A DNA stretch of 38,770 bases from Terrisporobacter petrolearius (GTDB lineage: Bacteria; Bacillota; Clostridia; Peptostreptococcales; Peptostreptococcaceae), in contig NZ_JAHZMO010000031.1 in NCBI RefSeq assembly GCF_020748185.1, forward strand, positions 1-38,770, in the 5' to 3' direction. This document shows, piece after piece, positions 17,524 to 29,714 of this stretch; within the stretch, counting starts at the first letter, position 1; the number at the start of each line of letters is the position of its first letter. A model generated the notes under the pieces. The model was not told the origin of the DNA and ran no database searches. It saw only the letters and a program-made list of their open reading frames with translations. Both the position numbers and the translations under genes were made by a program.

Positions 17524-18552
17524 TTAGTCTAGTTTATCAAGTTCTTCTTTTGAATTCGGAACTTTTATTTCTCCATTTTTAACTTTGTCTGCCATAGTAT
17601 TTACATAGTCTAGCACATCTTGAGGTACTAAATTCTTTGTAGATTCAGGTATGCCAACACCATCTTCTTTCAATCCATATACTTTAGCTTCTCCACCAGT
17701 TAGTTTTCCATTTTTAAATGCTTTCACTGTATCATATACACCAACATTAACTTTTTTCAAAGCCGATGTTAAAACATTTTTTTGTGCTAAGTCACTTTGG
17801 TCTTTATCTACGCCAATTGCATATTTATTTTGTTCTTTAGCTGATTCTATAGCTCCTACACCTGTTCCTCCCGCTGCTGAAAGAATTATATCTACACCAT
17901 TTGAATACATTTGGTTCGCTATAGATTTACCTTTTGCTGCATCTGCAAAAGTTCCAGCAAATTGAACTTTTACATCTGCATCATCATTAGCTTTTTCTAC
18001 ACCATATTCATACCCATATAAAAATCTATATATAATTGAATTTTCCATTCCGCCTATAAAACCTACTTTATTAGTTTTTGTCATTTTTCCCGCTATTAAA
18101 CCTGCTAAAAAAGTAGCTTCATTTTCTTTAAATAATATAGGTGTTATATTTTTTGGTATTGTATCATAAGTTTCATCTATTATAGCAAAACTTAAATCCG
18201 GATAATTTTCTGCCTGAGTTTTAATATCTTCTACCATAGTGTTACCAACACCTATAATTAAATCCATCCCATCATCAGCTAAAGCTTCTATATTTCCAAT
18301 ATACTCAGAAGCTTGTTTTGATTCTATTACCTTTACTTCTACTCCTAATTCTTTCTGCGCTTTTTGTAATCCTTCCCATGCACTTTGGTTAAAAGATTCA
18401 TCATTTATACCACCTACATCGGCAACCATTCCTACTTTTATAGCTTTAGTATCCTTTGTTTCTGTGTTATTTTTTTTACCTGTGCATCCTACTACACTTA
18501 TTGAACCTATTAGCACCGCTGAAGTTAATGCCACAATTTTTTTATAATTCAT
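17524..18552 (-). CDS. BMP-family substrate-binding lipoprotein (nucleoside type)
   Basis: A 342-residue exported lipoprotein. The signal peptide ends in the lipobox VVGC with Cys23 as the lipidation site. The mature part is a BMP/PnrA-like periplasmic-binding-type fold, with GMVADVGGINDESFNQSAW near the start, GVGNTMVEDIKT, and GVDKDQSD later, the usual landmarks of this family. Known members bind purine nucleosides for ABC importers (BmpA/NupA). No ATPase or permease partner lies beside it, but the purine genes around it fit nucleoside capture. AGGAGG lies 6 nt before the start. Substrate is inferred. Confidence 0.88.
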   Translation of the reverse strand: MNYKKIVALTSAVLIGSISVVGCTGKKNNTETKDTKAIKVGMVADVGGINDESFNQSAWEGLQKAQKELGVEVKVIESKQASEYIGNIEALADDGMDLIIGVGNTMVEDIKTQAENYPDLSFAIIDETYDTIPKNITPILFKENEATFLAGLIAGKMTKTNKVGFIGGMENSIIYRFLYGYEYGVEKANDDADVKVQFAGTFADAAKGKSIANQMYSNGVDIILSAAGGTGVGAIESAKEQNKYAIGVDKDQSDLAQKNVLTSALKKVNVGVYDTVKAFKNGKLTGGEAKVYGLKEDGVGIPESTKNLVPQDVLDYVNTMADKVKNGEIKVPNSKEELDKLD

Positions 18553-18660
18553 ATTATTCCTCCTGTCATCTTAATAATTCTGTATGTATCTATGTTTTAT
18601 AAAGTTTCGGCATTCATAATATTATTATTTCAATAATTTCATAAATTAATTACAAAAACC

Positions 18661-18705
18661 AAAAAAATAAAAAAATGACAAACAACAATATGTTATTTGT
18701 CATTT
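18661..18705 (-). terminator. Terminator of the guaBA operon
   Basis: On the minus strand AAATGACAAA and TTTGTCATTT pair around an inner AACA/TGTT, followed by a run of T. It lies 10 nt after the guaA stop codon. Confidence 0.8.
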
Positions 18706-18714
18706 CTATTTATA

Positions 18715-20246
18715 TTATTCCCACTCAATTGTTCCTGGTGGTTTTGAAGTTATATCATAAACTACTCTGTTTGCTCCATCAACTTCATTTACTATTCTGT
18801 TTGATATTTTTTCTAAAACATCATATGGCATTTTGTACCAGTCAGAAGTCATTCCATCAGAAGATGTTACTGCTCTTAAACCTACTAAGTAAGCATAAGT
18901 TCTTTCATCTCCCATAACCCCTACAGTTTTTACATCTGGTAATGTAGCAAATGCTTGCCATATTTCTTTGTATAAACCTGCTTTTTTAAGTTCTTCCATA
19001 TATATAGCATCAGCTTCTCTTAATATGTCACATCTTTCTTTTGTAACTTCACCGATAACTCTTATTCCAAGTCCTGGTCCTGGGAATGGATGTCTGAATA
19101 TTAACCCTTCTTCTATTCCAAGTTCTAAACCTATTTTTCTAACTTCATCTTTGAATAATTCTCTTAATGGTTCTACTATTTGGAATTCTATATCTTCAGG
19201 TATTCCACCAACATTGTGATGAGATTTTATTGTAGCAGCTTCTCCATGTCCACTTTCTACAACGTCTGGATATATAGTTCCTTGTGCTAAGAAATCCATC
19301 TTCCCAAGTTTATTTGATTCTTCTTCAAATACTCTTATGAACTCTTCACCTATTATCTTTCTCTTAGATTCTGGTTCTGTTACACCTTTTAATTTACCTA
19401 AGAATCTATCTTCACAGTTAACTCTTATTAAGTTCATATCAAACTTATCTTTGAATATTCTTTCTACGTCATTACCTTCATTTTTTCTAAGTAATCCATG
19501 ATCAACGAATACACAAGTTAAGTTATCCCCTATAGCCTTATGAACAAGTACTGCCGCAACTGATGAATCAACTCCACCACTTAAAGCACATAATACTTTT
19601 TTATCACCTATTGTTTCTTTTAACTCTTTTATTTTATCATTTATAAATGAATCTGTAGTCCAATCTCCACTTACTTCACAAACATTGTATAAGAAGTTTT
19701 TAAGTATTTTATCTCCTTCTAAACAATGTTCAACTTCTGGATGGAACTGTACTCCATAAAGATTTTTTTCTTTATTTTCTACCGCTGCAACAGGGCAATC
19801 TGATGTATAAGCTATTACTTCAAATCCTTCTGCTGCAGTATCAACTAAATCTGTATGACTCATCCAAACTGTATTAGTTGACATTCCTTCAAATAGTTTT
19901 GATTCTTTGTATGTTATAGCTGTTTTCCCATACTCTTTTTCAGATGTATTACCTTTTCTAACAACACCACCTAAAACATGTGACATTATTTGATGTCCGT
20001 AACATATACCAAGTATTGGAACTCCTATTTCAAATATTTCTTTTGATATTGTTGGAGAATCTGCTAAGTATGCGCTATTAGGTCCTCCTGTAAATATTAT
20101 CCCTTTTGGATTTTTAGCTTTTATAGTTTCTATATCTGTAGTATATGGTATTATCTCGCAATATACGTTATTTTCTCTTACTCTTCTTGCTATTAACTGG
20201 TTATATTGACCTCCAAAGTCAACAACTAATACTAATTCATGTTTCA

Positions 20247-20247
<1 letters not shown>
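18715..20247 (-). CDS. guaA: GMP synthase, glutamine-hydrolysing
   Basis: Aminates XMP to GMP. The 510-residue protein has the class I glutaminase domain (1-190) with Cys82 in ILGICYGHQ and the His169/Glu171 pair in QFHPEVE. The ATP-pyrophosphatase domain has PP-loop SGGVDSS at 223-229, and the C-terminal dimerisation domain ends KPPGTIEWE as is usual. Its ATG shares one base with the guaB stop (TAATG), and AAGGAG sits 10 nt upstream inside guaB, so the pair is co-transcribed and probably coupled in translation, under the guanine riboswitch. Confidence 0.98.
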
Positions 20248-21725
<1,478 letters not shown>

Positions 21726-21766
21726 TCAATTTAACCCACTTTATATTTGAACATTTAATTTTTTAT

Positions 21767-21825
21767 AAAAAAAAACCTGTATAGTTTCCATCTTTTACTA
21801 AAAAGTGAAATCACTATACAGGTTT
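21767..21825 (-). terminator. Riboswitch-controlled terminator before guaB
   Basis: On the minus strand AAACCTGTATAGT and its exact complement form a 13-bp stem followed by at least eight T. It lies 65 nt after the aptamer. A segment between them (TTTGAATATA, about 21862-21871) can pair with TATATTCAAA at the foot of the terminator, giving a possible antiterminator. Confidence 0.85.
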
Positions 21826-21889
21826 GAATATATGACTTAAAACTGCCTATTATTAAGCAGCTAATATATTCAAATATATATAATAATTT

Positions 21890-21960
21890 CACCCATAGTC
21901 AAGATTTTTACGGTTTCTCGGTAGAAACTCTCAGACCATATTTCTGAGTATATACGAGTG
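21890..21960 (-). ncRNA. Guanine riboswitch aptamer (purine family)
   Basis: Read on the minus strand, the 71 nt carry all purine aptamer marks: P1 closed by CACTC and GGGTG, the P2 arm CTCAGAAATATGGTCTGAG, the core AGTTTCTACC, the P3 arm CGAGAAACCG, and GACTATGGGTG at the 3' side. The base at the ligand-pairing position (C in GACTAT) predicts guanine or hypoxanthine rather than adenine. With the terminator downstream it should switch guaBA off when guanine is plentiful. Confidence 0.95.
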
Positions 21961-22005
21961 ATTTTATTTTAAAAATTTTCGTTATTCGCCTTATGTTTGA
22001 ATAAT

Positions 22006-22034
22006 AATTTACCAAAATAATTCGCTTGTGTCAA
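22006..22034 (-). promoter_or_regulatory. Promoter of the guaBA leader
   Basis: TTGACA (22029-22034) and TAAATT (22006-22011) are 17 nt apart on the minus strand, about 45 nt before the riboswitch aptamer. The -35 is perfect, the -10 moderate. Confidence 0.5.
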
Positions 22035-22281
22035 CAAATTTTTACGATTTTCTTCATTAGCTATTATATTTGTTACCATATAAGCTTATTTAATTAATAT
22101 ATTGGAATTAATTACTATAGTTATTTACATAAGAAATTATATTTTTACTTTATTTAATTTACTATTATAAAATAGTTACTTAACTTTCATATTAATAAAA
22201 ACATATTTTTATGTTAGAACCTTTTATATAAAATTTATTCTCCCATATATATTTTACATATTTAAATAATACTAATAATTC

Positions 22282-23025
22282 TTATTTTAATTTGTTAATA
22301 GTAGATGCCAAATACCCTGCTCCAAATCCATTATCTATATTTACTACAGATATGCCTGAAGCACAACTATTTAACATAGCTAGAAGTGGAGCTAGTCCAT
22401 CAAAATTTGCTCCATACCCCACTGATGTAGGCACCGCTATAACCGGTACGTCCACTAGACCTCCTACTACACTAGGAAGAGCACCTTCCATACCTGCTAC
22501 TGCCACAATTACTCTAGCATTTTCAATCATATGCCTATTAGCTAATAATCTATGAATACCAGCTACTCCTACGTCATATAATCTTTCCACTTTATTTCCA
22601 CAGAATACAGCTGTATAGTATGCTTCATCTGCCACAGGTATGTCAGATGTGCCTCCTGTAACAATCAAAATAGTTCCCTTACCTTGATCTTTTATTTCTT
22701 CATTTTTTATTCTTAATATTTTTGATAATTCATCATATTCTGCATTAGGATATAGTTTAATGATTTTATCATAAGTAGTCTTTTCACATCTTGTTCCAAG
22801 AATGTTACTACCTTTTTCATTCATTCTTTCTATAATTCCTAAAATATGATTATCACTTTTCCCCTTACAATATATTACTTCTGGATATCCATTTCTTATA
22901 CTTCTATGATGGTCAATATGAGCATATCCTATATCCTCGAAGGGCAAATCTTTTAATTTCCCTAAAGCATCTTCTATTTCTATGTTGCTATTTTTAACAT
23001 CATTTAATAATTTTTTTAAGTCCAT
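22282..23025 (-). CDS. larB: LarB, pyridinium-3,5-biscarboxylic acid mononucleotide synthase
   Basis: Known LarB carboxylates and hydrolyses nicotinate adenine dinucleotide, the first step to the nickel-pincer cofactor of lactate racemase and related enzymes. The 247-residue protein has a LarB N-terminal part and, from about residue 118, a PurE-like domain (VTGGTSDIPVADEA, VAGMEGALPSVVGGLVDVPV). Cys221 in LNSCASG corresponds to the catalytic Cys221 of the Lactobacillus plantarum enzyme. AGAGGGG precedes the start. No larC, larE or larA is adjacent. Such proteins are often mislabelled as PurE because of the shared domain. Confidence 0.88.
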   Translation of the reverse strand: MDLKKLLNDVKNSNIEIEDALGKLKDLPFEDIGYAHIDHHRSIRNGYPEVIYCKGKSDNHILGIIERMNEKGSNILGTRCEKTTYDKIIKLYPNAEYDELSKILRIKNEEIKDQGKGTILIVTGGTSDIPVADEAYYTAVFCGNKVERLYDVGVAGIHRLLANRHMIENARVIVAVAGMEGALPSVVGGLVDVPVIAVPTSVGYGANFDGLAPLLAMLNSCASGISVVNIDNGFGAGYLASTINKLK

Positions 23026-23210
23026 AATTCCCCTCTTCTGCTCTTATTTTATTTATATATAATTATACCTTAATATTTTATTTAAAACACGACTATTTAT
23101 TAATTAAGACTTTTTAAGTCTATAACTTACCAACAATATAAATCAAACGATGACTTTTTTTAAATGTAAAAAATAGTTATATTATCTTTACTGAAAAGTA
23201 TATTTGTAAT

Positions 23211-23243
23211 CAAAAAGAGAGAACTCTACGAGTTCCCCCTTTG
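23211..23243 (-). terminator. Terminator of the groESL operon
   Basis: On the minus strand GGGGGAACTC, GTA, GAGTTCTCTC pair over 10 bp, including two G-U pairs, followed by TTTTTG. The wobble pairs make it a good hairpin only in the groEL direction. Confidence 0.75.
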
Positions 23244-23254
23244 TTTAAATTATA

Positions 23255-24892
<1,638 letters not shown>

Positions 24893-24899
24893 CTAATTT

Positions 24900-25184
24900 T
24901 TACTCAATAACAGCTAATATATCGCTTTGTCTTAAAATTATGTATTCTTCTGAGTCTATTTTGACTTCATTCCCTGCATATTTTGAGTATATTACTTTAT
25001 CTCCAACTTCAACTTCCATTTTGACTTCATTTCCATCTACAAAGCCTCCTGGCCCAACTTCTATAACTTGTGCCATTTGTGGTTGTTCTTTTGCTGAACC
25101 TGGTAAAATAATACCACTTGCAGTTTTTTCTTCTGCCTCAACTTTCTTGATTACTACTCTGTCTGCTAAAGGTCTTATTTTCAT
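24900..25184 (-). CDS. groES: Co-chaperonin GroES
   Basis: The 94-residue lid of the GroEL chamber. It begins [14 protein letters not shown], has the mobile-loop segment [14 protein letters not shown] and the conserved [15 protein letters not shown], and is of normal length. It is the first gene of groESL, under a promoter overlapping a CIRCE operator, so HrcA repression and heat induction are expected. Confidence 0.98.
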   Translation of the reverse strand: MKIRPLADRVVIKKVEAEEKTASGIILPGSAKEQPQMAQVIEVGPGGFVDGNEVKMEVEVGDKVIYSKYAGNEVKIDSEEYIILRQSDILAVIE

Positions 25185-25237
25185 AATTTATCCCTCCTAA
25201 AATAGAATTATATTATTAAATTTAGTTATTATTATTT

Positions 25238-25264
25238 TTATCACTCTATATCTTAGAGTGCTAA
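25238..25264. promoter_or_regulatory. CIRCE operator of groESL
   Basis: The minus strand reads TTAGCACTC, 9 nt, GAGTGATAA, matching the HrcA-binding CIRCE element (TTAGCACTC-N9-GAGTGCTAA) at all but one position. It sits just downstream of the -10 box, where HrcA would block transcription. Confidence 0.92.
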
Positions 25265-25271
25265 CAAGATA

Positions 25272-25300
25272 ATAATAAACCATTTTCATAAAATTTTCAA
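25272..25300 (-). promoter_or_regulatory. groESL promoter
   Basis: TTGAAA (25295-25300) and TATTAT (25272-25277) are 17 nt apart on the minus strand, with the CIRCE element starting 7 nt downstream. Confidence 0.75.
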
Positions 25301-25383
25301 CTTATTTTTGAACCTTTATTTATATATAAATATTTATCATTAAACTTTGTTTTTATACCATATTATTTTATATTTTATGATAT

Positions 25384-25423
25384 AAAAAAAGTTTACACCT
25401 TTCATATTAGAAAGGGTAAACTT
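25384..25423 (-). terminator. Terminator of the polysaccharide exporter operon
   Basis: On the minus strand AAGTTTACCCTTTC pairs with GAAAGGTGTAAACTT (one bulge or mismatch), followed by seven T. It begins right at the ATPase gene's end. Confidence 0.8.
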
Positions 25424-25425
25424 AA

Positions 25426-26160
25426 TTACTTCATAAATTCTGTATACTGATCAAGAACTTCCTTAGGTTCTCCCATCATTTTAATCACACCATCGTGCAT
25501 CCACATTACAGTATCACAAAGCTCATTTAAAGTAGATATGTTATGAGAAACTATAACTACCGTTCTTTTTCTATCAGAAATAAGACTCTTCATTTTTGCA
25601 TAACTTTTCTTTTTAAATTTTTGATCTCCTACACTTAAGACTTCATCAATAAGCATTATGTCTGTTTCTAGTATTGCCGTAATAGAAAATGCTAGTTTTG
25701 AAAACATACCACTAGAATATGTTTTTACAGGCATATCTATAAATTTTCCAAGTTCTGCAAAATCTATTATTTCATCCATTTTATTTGTTATTTCTTCTTC
25801 AGAAAACCCAAGTAGCATTCCTGATAAAAGAATATTTTCTCTACCTGTCAAACTTTTATTAAATCCTACCCCTATAGATAATAAAGATACTGATTTATTA
25901 TGTAGATTTATTATCCCTTTATCTGGAGAAAATATTCCTGCTAACGCTTTTAGCATAGTAGATTTTCCACTTCCATTTTTACCTATTATGCCAAGAATTT
26001 TACCTTCTTCCAAATCAAAAGATACATTTTTTACTGCATTAAATTCTTTAACCTTCGCTTTTTTAAATCTTAATAAATTCTTTTTTACTGAATAAGCTTT
26101 CATACTTTTATAAGTTATACTTAAATTATTTACTTCTATAGCTAATTCTCTCTGCTCCAT
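25426..26160 (-). CDS. ABC ATPase for polysaccharide or teichoic acid export (TagH/Wzt type)
   Basis: The 244-residue ATPase has Walker A GKNGSGKST (60-68), the family-specific LLSIGVGFNKSLTGRENI stretch, signature YSSGMFSKLAFSI, and Walker B DIMLIDEVLSVGD. The substitution LIDEVLSVGD and the first motif place it with TagH/RfbE/Wzt exporters of wall teichoic acid or lipid-linked polysaccharides. It lacks the C-terminal glycan-recognition domain seen in some Wzt proteins. The start codon abuts the permease gene, whose stop shares its last bases. No glycosyltransferase genes are adjacent, so the polymer is unknown. Confidence 0.88.
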   Translation of the reverse strand: MEQRELAIEVNNLSITYKSMKAYSVKKNLLRFKKAKVKEFNAVKNVSFDLEEGKILGIIGKNGSGKSTMLKALAGIFSPDKGIINLHNKSVSLLSIGVGFNKSLTGRENILLSGMLLGFSEEEITNKMDEIIDFAELGKFIDMPVKTYSSGMFSKLAFSITAILETDIMLIDEVLSVGDQKFKKKSYAKMKSLISDRKRTVVIVSHNISTLNELCDTVMWMHDGVIKMMGEPKEVLDQYTEFMK

Positions 26161-26942
26161 TATATCACCTTCACATAACTATTTTCATTTTTATATATTG
26201 TTTTTACACCTAATATAGATATAATCAATCCAATTACTGTCCACGCTAAAAGAATTTTTACAGAAGGGGCTTCACCATTTAACAAGCACTTCCTAAAAGA
26301 TGATATAGAAAATGCAATTGGATTTCCTTTTAATAAAATATCTGAATAAGGCGATGCTATACGACTTTCTATAGCATAAAAAATTCCTGTCATATAAAAT
26401 ACCGCTCTTAATACTATGTTCACTATATTTGATAAATCTTCTATAAAAACACCAAAATGAAGCAAAATTGTCATCAGTCCAAAATTTACAATCCAAAGAG
26501 TTATCATTATTGGTATTATATATAGTATATTCCATGTTATTGATACTCTACAAACAATCATCATAAGAATTACTATCCCAAAACAAATCATCATTTTAAA
26601 TCCATTAACTAGCATTTTAGAAAAAATCAACACAAATTTAGGTATATAAACTTTGGATACAATAGCTTTATTATTTTTTATCATCTTAACACTCTGTTTC
26701 ATATTTCCATTGAAAAAATCCCAAGCCATTATACCTATAAAAATAAAAATCGTAAAGTTATCTTCACTTGCATTAAATACCACGCCAAATATAAATGAAT
26801 ATATTAGCATAAAACATAAAGGCTCTAATACCCACCATACCCAGTTTAAATAAGAACTAGCTACTTCTGCCTTTAATTCTGATTTAGCTGAATATATGGC
26901 ATACTTATAATACTTTTTAAAATCATTAATAAATCTGTCCAT
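26160..26942 (-). CDS. ABC-2 permease for polysaccharide or teichoic acid export (TagG/Wzm type)
   Basis: The 260-residue membrane protein has about six spans after a short cytoplasmic N-terminus. The segment SSYLNWVWWVLEPLCFMLIYSFIF is the typical first-span region of TagG/Wzm permeases, and the C-terminal half has the FYMTGIFYAIE motif seen in this family. It ends where the ATPase gene begins, so the two make one exporter. A separate promoter lies upstream. Substrate is not determined. Confidence 0.87.
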   Translation of the reverse strand: MDRFINDFKKYYKYAIYSAKSELKAEVASSYLNWVWWVLEPLCFMLIYSFIFGVVFNASEDNFTIFIFIGIMAWDFFNGNMKQSVKMIKNNKAIVSKVYIPKFVLIFSKMLVNGFKMMICFGIVILMMIVCRVSITWNILYIIPIMITLWIVNFGLMTILLHFGVFIEDLSNIVNIVLRAVFYMTGIFYAIESRIASPYSDILLKGNPIAFSISSFRKCLLNGEAPSVKILLAWTVIGLIISILGVKTIYKNENSYVKVI

Positions 26943-27010
26943 AACATTCTCCCTTGATTTATAATATTCCTACACATTTTACCTTTTTATTCCAAAAGTT
27001 TACTAATTCT

Positions 27011-27039
27011 ATGTTATCAGATTAAATAATTTCTTTCAA
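27011..27039 (-). promoter_or_regulatory. Promoter of the polysaccharide exporter operon
   Basis: TTGAAA (27034-27039) and TAACAT (27011-27016), preceded by TG, are 17 nt apart on the minus strand, about 70 nt before the permease start. Confidence 0.45.
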
Positions 27040-27103
27040 TTATAAACTATATTTTATCACAAAGATTATCTTTAATAATTTCATTATAAAGATAGGTTAT
27101 AAC

Positions 27104-27143
27104 AAAAAAAGTATGCTATTTAATGTAAAATAACATACTTTTT
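27104..27143 (-). terminator. Terminator of the cardiolipin synthase gene
   Basis: On the minus strand AAAAGTATGTTATTTT pairs with AAATAGCATACTTTT (one mismatch), followed by a T-run. It overlaps the last base or two of the stop codon. Confidence 0.75.
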
Positions 27144-28620
27144 ATAACAAAGGAGAAAAAAGCCTTGATATAGATTCTTTAATTTTCATAACTGTGTTTC
27201 TATTTTCAAATTTATCTCTTTCTAATTCCTCACTATTGTCCAAATCATACATAAAGTCTTTTTTAATTTCATCAATAATCTTTTCGTCATATATGAAAGC
27301 ATTAACTTCAAAATTCAATTTAAAGCTTCTAAAATCCATATTGGCAGAACCTGTAGATGCCATAAAATCATCTATAATTATCAATTTAGAGTGTAAAAAG
27401 CCTTTATTATATAGATAGACTTTTCCACCAGATTCCAATATTTCTTGAAAATAAGAATAGGATGCAGTATTTACTATTTTATGGTCCGCAATTTTAGGAA
27501 ATAAAATTATAAGCTCCACTCCACTTAAAGCTGCACATTTCAAAGCTTTTAATAAACTTTCATCTGGTATAAAGTATGGAGTTTCTATATAAATACTTTT
27601 TTTGGCCTGACATATGGCATAAAAATAAGCATAATGCATGGACTCCCAGTCTGAGTCTGGCCCACTAGCCACAATTTGCATCATACAGCTACCTTTATCC
27701 TTTAACTTAGGAAATAAATTTTCTTTTAATAATACTTTTTTCGTATTGTAATACCAATCAGTCAAAAAAATCATCTGTAACATATAAACTGAAGTTCCTT
27801 CTATTCTTATATGAGTATCTCTCCAGTATCCAAATTTTTTATTTTTACCTATATATTCATCACCTATATTTATTCCACCAGTGTATCCTATTTTTCCATC
27901 TATAACTACAATTTTTCTATGATTTCTATAATTAAGTTGTCCACCTATGGGTATTGCAATCTTACCTTTTAAATATGGAATTATTTCTATACCATAATTT
28001 CGCATTTCATTGAAAAACTTTCTATGAAACCAAAATCTCCAACAACCTACATCATCATAGATTATTCTTATTTTTACACCTGATTTAACTTTATCTATTA
28101 GCTCTTTTTTTATTTTTTCTCCAATTTCACTGTCTTTAATTATAAAATATTCTAAATGAATATGGTCTTTTGCATTTCTTATATCTTTTATTAAATTTTT
28201 AAATTTTTCATTCCCATCCACATAAATTTCTACATTATTATTAATAGTAAATGGAAAAATTCCTGTATTAAGTAGCAAACTAACTATTTTTAAGACTCTA
28301 AAGTCTATATTTTTACCATAGGGTAGCTTTCCTTCTTTTATCATTGTACTTTGGCCTTGTGCTAACTCTTTCATCTCATACAAGTTGAATAAAAGATTTT
28401 CTTTTTTCATATTATTTGCCATTTTATAGGTTTTCTTCATTTTTATTTTTCTAATATTTCTTCCTAATATAGCATAAAACAATATACCTATAACCGGAAA
28501 TAACATAAAAATCAAGATCCATATTAATGTTTTTGAAGGATCTCTATTTTCTAATATAAGTTTTATAGAAATAATAATACTTAGTATATAAAAGAGTACT
28601 AAAATGATTTTTAAAACCAT
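27142..28620 (-). CDS. cls: Cardiolipin synthase, phospholipase D type
   Basis: Joins two phosphatidylglycerols into cardiolipin at the membrane. The 492-residue protein has two N-terminal membrane spans (about 3-22 and 32-52, the PLDc_N region). Two HKD active-site motifs follow: His234/Lys236/Asp241 in HRKIVVID, and His410/Lys412/Asp417 in HSKLIIID, each with the downstream Gly/Ser and Asn. Length is typical. The start ATG has AAGGAG about 14 nt upstream, rather far, but no better in-frame start exists. Nothing in the neighbours bears on its role. Confidence 0.93.
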   Translation of the reverse strand: MVLKIILVLFYILSIIISIKLILENRDPSKTLIWILIFMLFPVIGILFYAILGRNIRKIKMKKTYKMANNMKKENLLFNLYEMKELAQGQSTMIKEGKLPYGKNIDFRVLKIVSLLLNTGIFPFTINNNVEIYVDGNEKFKNLIKDIRNAKDHIHLEYFIIKDSEIGEKIKKELIDKVKSGVKIRIIYDDVGCWRFWFHRKFFNEMRNYGIEIIPYLKGKIAIPIGGQLNYRNHRKIVVIDGKIGYTGGINIGDEYIGKNKKFGYWRDTHIRIEGTSVYMLQMIFLTDWYYNTKKVLLKENLFPKLKDKGSCMMQIVASGPDSDWESMHYAYFYAICQAKKSIYIETPYFIPDESLLKALKCAALSGVELIILFPKIADHKIVNTASYSYFQEILESGGKVYLYNKGFLHSKLIIIDDFMASTGSANMDFRSFKLNFEVNAFIYDEKIIDEIKKDFMYDLDNSEELERDKFENRNTVMKIKESISRLFSPLL

Positions 28621-28645
28621 ATCATTATTTTCATCTCCTTACGTC

Positions 28646-29524
28646 TTATCTACCTATTCCTAATTCTCTCGCATAGTAGAACAAATATTGTTGTGCAAAT
28701 CCTGCTGAATCTCCAAACTTTTCTAATGCAAACTGTCTTATTTTAGGTAGACTTAAATTATCTTCCACATAAAATTCTTCCATAACTCTCTTTACCCAAA
28801 CATCCACTGGAAATGTATCGTATTTTTGCATTCCAAATAAAGCAATACAATCTGCTACCTTAGGACCAACACCGTTGAATTTCATTAATTCTTTTATACA
28901 TTCATCTGTATTTAACCTTCTGTAAAATAAAACATTTTCATTATTTTCCTTAACATAGTCAACCACACTTTTAATATACTTGTCTCTAAAACCTGTTTGA
29001 CACACTCTTATATCTTCTACAGATGCTTGACTTAGTTCTTCAGGTGTTGGGAAAGCATAATATTTCTTTCCTCTATATTGTCCTATGAACTTACCATATT
29101 TTTGTGATAAATTATTTATGGCTCTTTGAATCATGGGTATTCTATTATTTGCAGATATTATGAAAGATATAAGCATCTCCCATCCATCTTGTTGTAATAT
29201 TCTTATACCTTTGCCAAATTCAGTTGCCTTTTCTAAATATTCATCCATAACTTTTAACTCATTTTTTATTTCACTATAATCTCTTCCTAAATCAAAATAA
29301 TTAAACCATATGTTATCAAAGTCTTCTTTATTAGTATTATCAAAAATAATTAAATCATTTTCTTTTTTTACATTTACAACTTTTCCTTGTACTACACCTG
29401 TATATGAATCGTCCTCTTCTTTTAACCATCTAAAACATTGACCACAATCAAATACATGTTGTGGATCAAAATCTTCACTTATACCATCTAGTATAATTTT
29501 ATTATCTTTTTCTATAATCTTCAT
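28646..29524 (-). CDS. ogg: 8-oxoguanine DNA glycosylase / AP lyase, OGG1 type
   Basis: Removes oxidised guanine from DNA. The 292-residue protein has the OGG N-terminal domain (FDCGQCFRW at about 25-33) and the HhH-GPD domain with NGVGPKVADCIALF. Lys222 in GVGPKVADC matches the catalytic lysine of OGG1, and Asp241 in PVDVWVKRV the catalytic aspartate. QQDGWEMLISFIISANNRI is the helix preceding it. The start has a weak AAAGGA. It is 26 nt from cls and probably co-transcribed. Confidence 0.9.
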   Translation of the reverse strand: MKIIEKDNKIILDGISEDFDPQHVFDCGQCFRWLKEEDDSYTGVVQGKVVNVKKENDLIIFDNTNKEDFDNIWFNYFDLGRDYSEIKNELKVMDEYLEKATEFGKGIRILQQDGWEMLISFIISANNRIPMIQRAINNLSQKYGKFIGQYRGKKYYAFPTPEELSQASVEDIRVCQTGFRDKYIKSVVDYVKENNENVLFYRRLNTDECIKELMKFNGVGPKVADCIALFGMQKYDTFPVDVWVKRVMEEFYVEDNLSLPKIRQFALEKFGDSAGFAQQYLFYYARELGIGR

Positions 29525-29671
29525 AACTACTTTCCTTTCTCATTTGAATCTATTTATTATTATTTTTTATTTTCATCTAATCTATCCTTTAATTTTTACA
29601 ATTAAATAATTTGCAAATATCTCTTTTATAATATATACCTTATTTTTGTTAATTTACACATATCTAAACAT

Positions 29672-29709
29672 AAAAAATCCCTAGATAACAACTTATCTAG
29701 GGATTTTTT
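29672..29709 (-). terminator. Terminator of the pyrimidine operon
   Basis: A perfect 17-bp stem (AAAAAATCCCTAGATAA and complement) with a 4-nt loop ends in T on both strands, just after the pyrE stop codon. Confidence 0.88.
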
Positions 29710-29714
29710 ATGAA

